In this document: positions 54,869 through 64,000 of the stretch, piece after piece
Layout of the letters: every line of letters starts with the position of its first letter
Position numbering within the stretch: position 1 is the first letter of the stretch
From: Haliclona indistincta
Taxonomy: Eukaryota; Porifera; Demospongiae; Haplosclerida; Chalinidae
Reading direction: 5' to 3'
Length of the DNA: 64,000 nucleotides
NCBI GenBank assembly: GCA_964017065.1
Contig: OZ024788.1
Location: 13,565,030-13,629,029, forward strand
The notes under the pieces: model-generated
What the model saw: only the letters and a program-made list of their open reading frames with translations
Database searches by the model: none
Told to the model about the DNA's origin: nothing
Made by a program: the position numbers and the translations under genes

Positions 54869-56022
54869 CTAATAATGGTGATTCATTGTGTTGTTAGTAT
54901 TGTCTAGTAATACTTGTGGTTCATCATAGTGGTGGCCATCATCTGGTGAGCTGGTGACTAGCTGAGTGGTGATGGTGTTGCTGTAATGATGAGCTCCTCC
55001 TCCTTCTCTAGTTGATATTGTAGTCACAGTATCATAACATGTGTTCTGAGAGCACTCTATATCATTGCTACAGAGCTAACATCACTCACTAGATCATGGT
55101 GTAACACAATCACTCACTTTGTTGATTCTTGTTGTTGAGGACTTTTGTGTTTATCTCTTTGATACAGTATGATGATAGTAGCTATAACACACACTACTAG
55201 TAGACACACTACTAGTACTGCTACTATTACTACTAGTGAGACTATTACTGCGGTAGTATTGTTTTCAGAGCTAGTTGGTACAGTCGATATAGTACTGCTA
55301 GTTAATTCAGTAGTCATGGTAACAGTTGCTTTGGCGACCATGGTAGCCATAGTATCAGTTGCTGTGGTAACCATTATAGAGGGCTGTGCTGTTATAGCAG
55401 TTTTGAATAGTGTTGTAGTATACCCTGTTGCTGTCATTGTAATGTAGAGACTTGTTACTGTGTCGAACCTGGTAGTGATTTCTGTGACAATAAAAGAAAT
55501 AAAAGACAGTTCATGCAACTACATTGTGTATGTGGTACATTTTAAACTCACGTGATGGTGATACTGTTGTTTGTGATGGTGTGGGTGTGGTCACATTCTC
55601 ACAGTCCCACAATTGTGATTGTATGCCGCCACCACTGATAGTACAGATACAGCATTGAATAGGTTGAGATACTGTACCAGCTCCAATATTATTAAAGCCA
55701 CAGATTCGTGATACTCCACTTATAACAGCACTGCACTCCTTATTCTCACACTGCAGTGTAGCTAACACACATGATGAGGCGTTGTCAGTAGATACATGGA
55801 GACAAACACTGTCATCATAACCACCACCTTGACAGAATCCTGTATAATAATAATAATAATACATGAAACTAGTATACTAGTAGGATCTCTTTAGTCATAA
55901 TCATTATAGTCTTTGAACAGAATAATGTTATTACTCTGTTATAAGTATATCTCACCTTGTGTTGATCCAGTATTGATTCCAACACATACTATCAGTAGAA
56001 CCACCAACTCACTGGACACCAT
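54869..56022 (-). CDS. Type-I membrane protein family, member B (YDEP tail)
   Basis: Exons 56022-55956, 55839-55552, 55481-55118 and 55067-54869 join in phase to 305 residues. The signal peptide is identical to A. The ectodomain keeps the Cys pattern (GFCQGGGYDDSVC, CENKECSAVISGVSRIC, IQCCICTIS, LWDC). The stalk is Thr-rich, and the TM segment (SLVVIVAVLVVCLLVVCVIA) is followed by YQRDKHKSPQQQ. There is no separate 57-bp exon; the last exon starts NNDIECSQNTCYDT and ends HHYDEPQVLLDN...NHHY. YDEP is a consensus docking site for Crk/Nck-type SH2 domains when phosphorylated (general knowledge), which points to signalling, unproven here. Confidence 0.75.
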
Positions 56023-56851
56023 TACTAACACAGTAACCACTAAAGGAGCAGTAAGTATTCCTGCAATACTTTGCAACACAAGTATTTGACGTAACGATCA
56101 ATCATACAGTCATACCATTATATAGCTTTATACAGTATCAATAATTATACTAAATAAATTAATGTATTGATAATGTTTACATTTCAAAGTATATGTCAAT
56201 ATATATAGTTGTGTGTTGGGTGTTGTTGGTTATTTTTAGACTCAGTTTGATATAACATGTCATGCACAAACACTATAACTTAATAATACGCATGAATCTC
56301 AACTATGATGAGGGTGGTGTATACTTCATTACACAAACATAATTTTATTATTAGTATATTCTTATCTTATCACTCATACTTGATACTTATAATGAGCCAG
56401 CACAATAATAATAAAATATTTGAAAGCTGGATAAAACGCACACAAAATTTATAATGAACAAATGAAACAATTAAGGTGCATACTCAGTCTTGCATAATAT
56501 CACTGATATGAGAAATTGTAAGGAAAACACAGATCAACAAAATTATACTGCGGCAAACCAGTAGTATGTATTAGCTACATGAAATGTTGCTGTTGAAAAC
56601 TAAGCTAGCAAAATGATAGCAAATAATTATTGATAGCAAGCAGATAGTTTTCAGCTGTGTTACACATAAAAAACAGCATTATAAACAAATTATAATCGCA
56701 CATATCAACAGCTAGTAGTTTTGTCTATGTCAATACACTTTGTGGGTTTAGTCATGATGCTGCAACCAAACATGAAAATACAAAACTGAATATTTGAAAT
56801 ATCTATCATCAATAACATTCTCATCACATCACCTCTCTCATGTGTGTGTAG
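56023..56851. other. Upstream flank of gene B and P450 fragment
   Basis: The first 120 bp are shared with genes A and C upstream. The rest is AT-rich with no exon recognised; expected upstream P450 exons (C-helix, F-G region) were not found. Confidence 0.5.
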
Positions 56852-58225
56852 ATATCATACTGGACTATAGCGTTCATATTGTCCCATCCTGATGTGCTCT
56901 CTGATATTAGACAAGAGCTCAGTGACTGGGAGCTACTGGATCAAGGTAGGTGATCTGGAGCATTGTTTATTAGTGTGTTACCATGACGACCACAGATGGT
57001 CAGTTTAAACCAGTACCAGAAGCACAACTAAAGCAGTTCCCGACCATCAAACGGTAATACAGCACTGTTTGATCCAGTTCATCATTTGTTATACTCTCAT
57101 TGTTCAGTGCTCTAATGGAGACTATCAGATTACGTGCTCCTGGAGGAAGGTTACACACACTCATACCATCAGAGTGAGTCATATTGCACATGCATGCACT
57201 ACTGGACATTTTTGAGCAATGAAAATTAAATACACTTGTCAGTGAATAACTTACCATTAGCAATTTTTGATTCACAATTTTTCTGAAAATTGTACATGTA
57301 ATTTAAATTTATTTTTTTGAAAATTAATATCAAAATTTTCAATTTCTCAAAGTTTTTTCTGTGTTTCTAGGGTTATACCATACCTAAAGGTCATCTGATG
57401 ATGCTATCCCCGTACTGGAGCCACAGAGACACAGACCGGTTTCCAGACCCCGAGACTTTCAGTCCAGTAAGTAGCTATCCACCACTGCAGCACTCCCATA
57501 TGCTAACCACATCAACTGCACCACTATCAATCAAACATTTGCTCACTCATACACAGCATAATTATTATTAATTTTGGTCTGTTACAGCACAAATTTTATT
57601 ATAAGCAGAGCACAAATTTAGATTTGGTTGTATGCATATGGACAAAAATGCAACAAAATTTAAATTTTTGGTATATATTCGCTCAATATCTCGTGATCAT
57701 CTTCCTCCTCATGTAGGATCGCTGGAAGAATGCACCAGATGATAAGCAGTTCCTACCTGGTTTCAATGGGTTTGGTGGTGGGCGGTACCACTGCCCCGGG
57801 AGATGGTTCTCACTAATGGAGCTACAACTAATGGTTGCCATGACAATCAAGATGTTTGATATACAACTAGTCGACACTGTGCCCTCTCCAGTGAGCCAAC
57901 ACTAGATCACACACACATCAATTATTATTAGTGAATTACATAAACAATTTGAATTTTTCTGTATAATAATAATTATTATAATAATTATTCAAAAGTTTAG
58001 CCATAAACAAAATCCATGTGGTACTTAAGTGCACGAATAGTCAAACTAATTTTCTATAACTTCATTCTAGTAGCACATACGCAATAGCAGCCTATTTAAT
58101 TAAATCCTGTATTCATAGATCTTCTCTCTGCACAGAGTCCACTTCATTTGGTCGGGTCACAGCAGCCATCAGGTCAGTGTAGAATACGCTATCAGCTGCT
58201 CATGGACACACCCAATCATCAATAA
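56852..58225 (+). CDS. Cytochrome P450, C-terminal half (copy 1)
   Basis: Recognisable exons are 56852-56945 (WTIAFILSHPDVLSDIRQEL, I-helix region), 56996-57053 (PEAQLKQFPTIKR), about 57110-57178 (ALMETIRLRAPGG, the K-helix ExxR), 57371-57466 (GYTIPKGHLMMLSPYWSHRD, PDPETFSP), 57717-57890 (FNGFGGGRYHCPGRWF, the FxxGxxxCxG haem-thiolate loop) and 58136-58225 (end, stop). The GYTIPKGH region and haem loop resemble CYP51/clan 7. The junction after the K-helix exon does not keep frame with GT-AG sites I can see, so an exon is missed or this copy is damaged. No N-terminal half is adjacent. Confidence 0.7.
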
Positions 58226-58965
58226 ATATGGAGACTTTACTATCTGACTAAGTAACAACAGTAGAATTGTAGTAGAAAAATATTTAATATTATTTTATTT
58301 ATATTTTTGCTGTATTCAAATTGTTTATGAGGAACAAACAATACTGGACTAAAGTCAAATCACAAAAGACAAAAAAAACAAAGATTTTGTTTTGTTATTC
58401 ATCTTTTGCTATTTTCCTACCCTTGTCATAACTACTCACTAACCACTGCTCTAAACTAACCTACTCTGGTTGTATCACCTAAAAAAACTTATCACAGTTG
58501 TGGTGATAAAAAAAAGCAACAACAACAATGAAAACACAGACAGAATGAAAGAGTTAGTAATAAAAGTCAAGAGCAAGGGGACCTGGATGCCGTCTCCTCA
58601 CCAGAAGAGTATCGTTTCCCCGCCAGAGAGTCACCAATAGTTTTTGAAAAAGTTGTCGAATAGTAATGTGCAAAGAAACACCAAGTCTCTGGTCCAGCAT
58701 GTGACCAACTCTTTCAATAATATAAATTGCATCATCGAAATTGCATTTTATTATGGTTGATCAATAATTGATTGCCTATTTACAAATTATAATGGGTAGG
58801 TGCTGGGTAGGTGTGGTCAAATTTGATTTATTGCTTCCATTCTGTGAACTGGTCTGTTCTTGTAGCGTTTAGAAATATCAGCAGACAACTAGAGAAGAAG
58901 GGGGTGGTGAGTGAGTGATGAGTGAGTGAGTGATATGTGAGCGAGTTACTAACCAGTTTCTACCA
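58226..58965. other. Intergenic, nothing recognised
   Basis: AT-rich, with no exon or repeat identified apart from short gtgagtga runs near 58900-58940. Confidence 0.4.
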
Positions 58966-59165
58966 CTATTACTACTAGTGAGACTATTACTGCAGTAGTG
59001 TTGATAGTACTGTTGGTATGATGCTACTGGCTGTTATGATAGCAGTTGCTTTGGTGACCATGGTAGTCAGGATATTAACAGTTGATTTAGTAGTCATGGT
59101 AACAGTTGCTGTGGTAACCATTGTAGATGGCTGTGCTGTTATAGCAGTTTCGAATAGTGTTTGAA
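58966..59165 (-). pseudogene. Fragment of family exon 3 (stalk)
   Basis: On the minus strand it reads ETAITAQPSTMVTTATVTMT..., matching the stalk of members A-C, but it stops before the TM segment. Its DNA is interrupted and shuffled (ttaacagttgatttagtagtc inserted). It lies just downstream of member C. Confidence 0.75.
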
Positions 59166-59323
59166 ATTTTTCTCGAAAGTCGATCAACCATTTTAGAGAA
59201 GACTGAGTGCATGTCTCAAAAAATGTGTAATTTGAGTGATTTTTAGACCCTTTTAGGACACCAACTGTAGAAATTTTACACATTGATTCTGAACCATTGT
59301 GTGTTATACAATAATGTATGGTC

Positions 59324-60570
59324 TCATATGTAATAGTGATTATCTGTACTATTGGTCCGCAATAAAACTCTTGGTTCATCATATTCGACACTGCATGTTG
59401 TATCACTATGTTCTTCAACTGGTGGTGAGGCAGTATGTTGTGTGCTGTTATGATGAGGAGCCACAGTCAGAGCATAACATGTGTTCTGAGAGCACTCTAT
59501 ATTATCATTACTATACAGTAGATGAGACTAGCAACATCACTATAGTAACACAATCACTCACTTTGTTGATAGTACTGTAGTATCATAACATGTGTTCTCA
59601 GTACACTCTATATCATTGCTACAGAGCTAACATCACTCACTAGATCATGGTGTAACACAATCACTCACTTTGTTGATTCTTGTTGTTGAGGACTTTTGTG
59701 TTTATCTCTTTGATACAGTATGATGATAGTAGCTATAACACACACTACTAGTAGACACACTACTAGTACTACTACTACTACTACTAGTGAGACTATTACT
59801 GCAGTAGTGTTGCTGTTCTCAGTGCTAGTTGGTATTACAGTCGATATAGCACTACTAGTTAATTCAGTAGTCATGGTAACAGTTGCTTTGGCGACCATGG
59901 TAGCCATAGTATCAGTTGCTGTGGTAACCATTGTAGAGGGCTGTGCTGTTATAGCAGTTTTGAATAGTGTTGTAGTATACCCTGTTGCTGTCATTGTAAT
60001 GTAGAGACTTGTTACTGTGTCGAAGCTGGTAATGATTTCTGTGACAATAAGACAGTTCATGAATTACATTGTGTATGTGGTACATTTTAAAACTCACGTG
60101 ATGATGATGCTATTGGTAGTGATGGTGTGGGTGTGGTCACATTCTCACAGTCCCAAAATTGTGATTGTATGAAGCCCATACTGATAGTACAGATACAGCA
60201 TTGAATAGGTTGAGATACTGTACCAGCTCCAATATTAGTGAAGCCACAGATTCGTGATACTCCACTTATAACAGCACTGCACTCCTTATTCTCACACTGC
60301 AGTGTAGCTAACACACATGATGAGGTGCTGTCAGTAGATACATAGGGACATCCACTGTCATCAAGACCACCTTGACAGAATCCTGTATAATAATAATAAT
60401 TTATATGAAACTAGTGAACTAGTATAGGCTCTCTTTAGTCATAATCATAGTATATAGTCTTTGAACAGAATAATGTTATTACTCTGTTATAAGTATATCT
60501 CACCTTGTGTTGATCCAGTATTGATTCCAACACATACTATCAGTAGAACCACCAACTCACTGGACACCAT
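59324..60570 (-). CDS. Type-I membrane protein family, member C (YDEP tail)
   Basis: Exons 60570-60504, 60382-60098, 60038-59669, 59618-59562 and 59510-59324 join in phase to 321 residues. Signal peptide, Cys-rich exon (CPYVSTDSTSSCVLATLQCE, shifted by one Cys from A), Thr-rich stalk and TM segment (SLVVVVVVLVVCLLVVCVIA) follow the family order. One 57-bp exon (NNDIECTENTCYDTTVLST) precedes a last exon reading NNDNIECSQNTCYALTVAPH and then CSVEYDEPRVLLRTN...NHYYI. YDEP and the following VLL and NH.Y are shared with member B though surrounding residues differ. Confidence 0.75.
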
Positions 60571-61191
60571 TACTAACACAGTAACCACTAAAGGAGCAGT
60601 ATATATTCCTGCAATACTTTGCAACGTACACAATTTGATGTAATGATCAATCATACGTACAGTCATACCATATTATATAGCTACATACAGTATCAATATA
60701 CTACTAATGATGAGTATCTTAGTATTGATAATGTTGACATTTGAAAGGTGATATGATATGTCAATGTGTGCGTTGGGTGTTGTTGGTTAGTTTTAGACTC
60801 AGTTTATAGAACAAGTCATGCACAAACACTATTAGTGAGGCGGCAGAGCAGAACAATCGTGCATTTTGTGATAAAAGCATCAAATTTGCTATACATGTTA
60901 CTAAAGATGTTAAAAAAAGATTTGGATATTGGGCCACATCATAATTTTAACCCTTGGTCTTTAAAATGTTAATTAATGGTTATTATGTCCGTCATAATTA
61001 ATTTTTAAACAAATTTCAACAATCCAAAATGCAAACCTTCACACTTATGGAAGAATTGGAATCACTAAATGCATTGATGATGCTTGTAATTGTTCACTAC
61101 AACCTCAAGAGAAATAAGAATAGAAAAGTGAATTGCTTAATGTCTCATGAATAATTCATTTCATTTGGTTATCATTAATTCTGGTACAAGA
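60571..61191. other. Upstream flank of gene C
   Basis: The first 200 bp are the empty-site equivalent of the DNA flanking the 48371-53987 insertion. The rest is AT-rich with no gene. Confidence 0.6.
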
Positions 61192-61325
61192 AAATAAAAA
61201 GATTTCTATCGAAATCAAAAGGATGTAGGGTTGTGAAATCTACCACTGGTCCACAATGTAATCTAACAAGGAACAAGCACGGAATGTTAACACGATTGAC
61301 TTGCTAACAGACCATAGATCCCTAG
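61192..61325. repeat. Left-arm fragment of the long-arm inverted-repeat element
   Basis: It matches the left arm of 45550-45933 (aagaaaataaaaagatttct to agaccatagatccct) and then stops; the right arm is absent. Confidence 0.85.
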
Positions 61326-61648
61326 ATCTCTCAACATAATACTCTATGAAATACATGAAGAACCATCAGCTAACACTGTCCTGATAGTCTGCTTGCTTTC
61401 TGTACCAGTTCTTTGTCAGGTCATACTATTTTCACCTAAAGTAGTACCTGTTCTACTGGAATATAATCACTTCCCTAAACTCACAAAAATACTTCCGTAT
61501 AACTGGTCTTGTAGTTAAAATGTCCTACATTCAATAGTTTTTGTTTATGTGCAATTGCTAAGCAGTTAGTAACTTAGTAAAGATCCTGGTACGGTACACA
61601 TTGCATGCGCATGCGTTAATTATGTCCAAATAAGGCATGATTTTCACG

Positions 61649-61718
61649 AGGAGCGCATAATGAGAGTTAGCGCGGTAAGAAGGCCTTCTTACCGCGCTAA
61701 CTCTCATTATGCGCTCCT
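61649..61718. repeat. Perfect 70-bp palindrome
   Basis: aggagcgcataatgagagtt starts a 35-base arm whose exact complement follows with no spacer (centre aaggcctt at 61680-61687). Confidence 0.95.
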
Positions 61719-61796
61719 GTTTTCACCGAATCTGTTGAATGCGTTCCTGCATGGTTGAAATTCGCCATTCAATTGATCGTGCCATAATTATACTGA

Positions 61797-62905
61797 GGAA
61801 GGTTACACACACTCATACCATCAGAGTGAGTCATATTGCACATGCATGCACTACTGGACATTTTTGAGGCATGAACATTAAATACACTTGTCAGTGAATA
61901 ACTTACCATTAGCAATTTTTGATTCACAATTTTTCTGAAAATTGTACATGTAATTTAAACTTTTTTTCGAAAAATAATTAATATCAAAATTTTCAATCTT
62001 TCAAAGTTTTTTCTGTGTTTCTAGGGTTATACCATACCTAAAGGTCATCTGATGATGCTATCCCCGTACTGGAGCCATAGAGACACAGACCGGTTCCCAG
62101 ACCCTGAGACTTTCAGTCCAGTAAGTAGCAATCCACCACTGCTGCACTCCCCCATATGCTAACCACATCAACTGCGCCACTATCAATCAAACATTTGCTC
62201 ACTCATACACAGCATAATTATTATTAATTTTGGTCTGTTACGGCACAAAATTTATTATAAGCAGAGCACAAAATTTAGATTTAGTTGTATGCGTATGGAC
62301 AAAAATGCAGAAACAAAATTTAATTTTTTGGGTGCATATTCAGTACTCAATATCTCGTGATCATCTTGTGTTTCTTTCTCATGTAGGATCGCTGGAAACA
62401 TGCACCAGATGATAAGCAGTTCCTCCCTGGTTTCAATGGGTTTGGTGGTGGGCGGTACCACTGCCCCGGGAGATGGTTCGCACTAATGGAGCTACAACTA
62501 ATGGTTGCCATGACAATCAAGATGTTTGATATACAACTAGTCGACACTGTGCCCCCTCCAGTGAGCCAACACTAGCTGTAGTCACACACACAATAATTAT
62601 TATTATTAGTGAATTACATATACATAAACAATTTAAATTTCTCTGTACAACATGTATTATAATATTCAAAAATTTAGCCATAAACAAAATCCATGTGGTA
62701 CTTAAGTGCACAAATAAACCAGCTAACTTTCTAACAACTTCAATCTAGTTGCACATACGCAATAGCAGCCTATTTTAAAATAAATCCTGTATTCATAGCT
62801 ATTCTCTCTGCACAGAGTCCTCTTCATTTGGTCGGGTCCCAGCAGCCATCAGGTCAGTGTAGAATACGCTATCAGCTGCTCATGGACACACCCAATCCTC
62901 AATAA
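61797..62905 (+). pseudogene. Cytochrome P450 C-terminal fragment (copy 2)
   Basis: A near copy of 57155-58225. It begins in the middle of the K-helix exon (gaggaaggttacacacactc), then exons 62025-62120, 62387-62560 and 62816-62905 repeat GYTIPKGH, FGGGRYHCPGRWF and the terminal exon with stop. All upstream exons, including ExxR, are missing, so it cannot encode an enzyme. Exons keep frame and GT-AG sites, implying recent duplication. Confidence 0.8.
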
Positions 62906-63114
62906 ATATGGAGACTACACTATCTGACTATGTAACAACAGTACGAAATATTTAATAGAAAAAATTATTTTTTGCCGTATTCAAATTTTTTATAAGGAAC
63001 AAACAATACTGGAATAAAGTCAAAACACAAAGACAGAAAACAAAATAACAAAAAAGCAACAACAAGCTAGGAAAACACAAATAAAATTCAATACTACATA
63101 TCTTGCGTGCAGTA
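62906..63114. other. Flank of P450 copy 2
   Basis: Similar to 58226-58390, with nothing else recognised. Confidence 0.5.
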
Positions 63115-63660
63115 ACTCATGGGTTTCACACAGATTTCTTTTTTTGGGGTGAACCGCTTGAATGCATGTCTTGAAATTATAGCACCATTTAGGAAACCGC
63201 AAGCAGCACTTTCTGACAAGTAACAGGAGTAGAATAACCCCTTTCCCAGCTACGTCTGGTAAAGCTGCATGCATGAAACCATATAAGCTTAATTGCTACC
63301 TGCAAACTGCATGTGCATGGTGCATGATGTATGGTCAGGATTTTGAAATCATGCAAGCGTCTATTCCATATGCAAAGCCGGCAATGGTAATTAACATACA
63401 TGCATGCAGCTACTCATCCATAGAATGGGATATACGTGCATGGTATAGTAGAATAGCTAGTAGTATAAAAGTGATCTCGTAATTTGTCCAATTCTCTTAG
63501 TTTATCGTACATATACATCCTTATGATTTTGTCACAAATTTATTTTTAATTTTCTAACAACTGAACTGGATAAAAACATTAAATTGGGTTGTATGACATG
63601 ATAGGTCAGTTGTAGTGAAGACTCTTGACTGCAGTAACATCTTGATGTGCTGTCTCATTA
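63115..63660. repeat. Second copy of the 45940-46500 segment
   Basis: Same orientation and order as at 45940, with small substitutions. It ends at tgctgtctcatta, followed by a short gggagacacggtagtgtctccc hairpin at 63661-63682. Confidence 0.85.
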
Positions 63661-63830
63661 GGGAGACACGGTAGTGTCTCCCTATGTAGGGTTGAACGAG
63701 AAAACAAGATGGCGGCTACATACAATGTATTAGCGTTCAAACGCTGATATTTCACCTGATGATGAATTGTATACGTCAAAAGACTCCTAAATCTGCTCTC
63801 TAGCGTTGCCCCCATCTTACAGTAGCAAGG

Positions 63831-64000
63831 AGATCGCTCGAAATTGTTACTAAAGTGACGAACCTGGAAACGGTGAGAATCGAGTTTCGTCATCTTCGTT
63901 TTCTTCTTCTTCTTCTTCAGCGCGCCTAGCGCCTTTATGCGAGCAGTGCCGAGATCAAAACACCCACGAACAGTCGTGAAATTCTCCTGGCATGTGCCTT
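63831..64000. repeat. Second copy of the 44869-45062 segment
   Basis: Direct copy of the DNA right of the second gap, running off the window end. Confidence 0.85.

Overview
The window looks like nuclear DNA of an early-branching animal, most likely a demosponge with an Amphimedon-like compact genome (inference). Genes are split by many short GT-AG introns, often 50-150 bp. They sit 100-150 bp apart, on both strands, and encode animal proteins: ADAR, Apollo nuclease, CCT5, xylulokinase, SHMT, TRAF and cytochrome P450. Every multi-exon model was joined by hand from splice signals, reading phase and family knowledge. Two runs of 200 N (26603-26802 and 44669-44868) mark assembly gaps.

Region 1 (1-12.4 kb) holds single-copy housekeeping genes. 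A 1.27 kb foldback element lies at the left edge. Then come three minus-strand genes, the 5' part of DCLRE1B/Apollo, an ADAR and the complete 12-exon CCT5. CCT5 shares a 138 bp head-to-head promoter with plus-strand xylulokinase (XYLB). XYLB lacks one essential small exon. In its place is an apparently perfect copy of an Apollo exon.

Region 2 (12.4-44.7 kb) is a rearranged amplicon. Five RING / zf-TRAF / MATH genes (two plus, three minus, one broken) are spread among partial copies of the 3' ends of XYLB and SHMT. Two of these remnants share the same SHMT-(CT)n-XYLB chimeric junction. MITEs resembling piggyBac, hAT and TA-target families, tRNA-derived SINEs and decayed MATH fragments fill the spaces. 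Inside the region are a single-exon 7TM gene, the 5' end of a P450 and a complete SHMT gene. SHMT and the P450 share a 119 bp divergent promoter. SHMT encodes a mitochondrial presequence and has an internal start that could give a cytosolic form. The right end holds a 60-bp minisatellite and 1.3 kb of degenerate CCTAAA telomere-like satellite, running into the second gap.

Region 3 (44.9-64 kb) carries three minus-strand paralogues of an unrecognised type-I membrane protein: signal peptide, Cys-rich ectodomain, Thr/Ser-rich stalk, one TM segment and a Tyr-containing tail. Two copies share a YDEP tail motif. A 57-bp tail exon is tandemly duplicated. Between copies A and B lies a 5.6 kb insertion with A1 ... 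B1-A2 ... B2 split direct repeats and no target-site duplication, as in Ngaro/VIPER-type tyrosine-recombinase retroelements. Two C-terminal P450 gene pieces lie on the plus strand. Sequences beside the second gap recur at the right edge, which suggests a larger tandem duplication.
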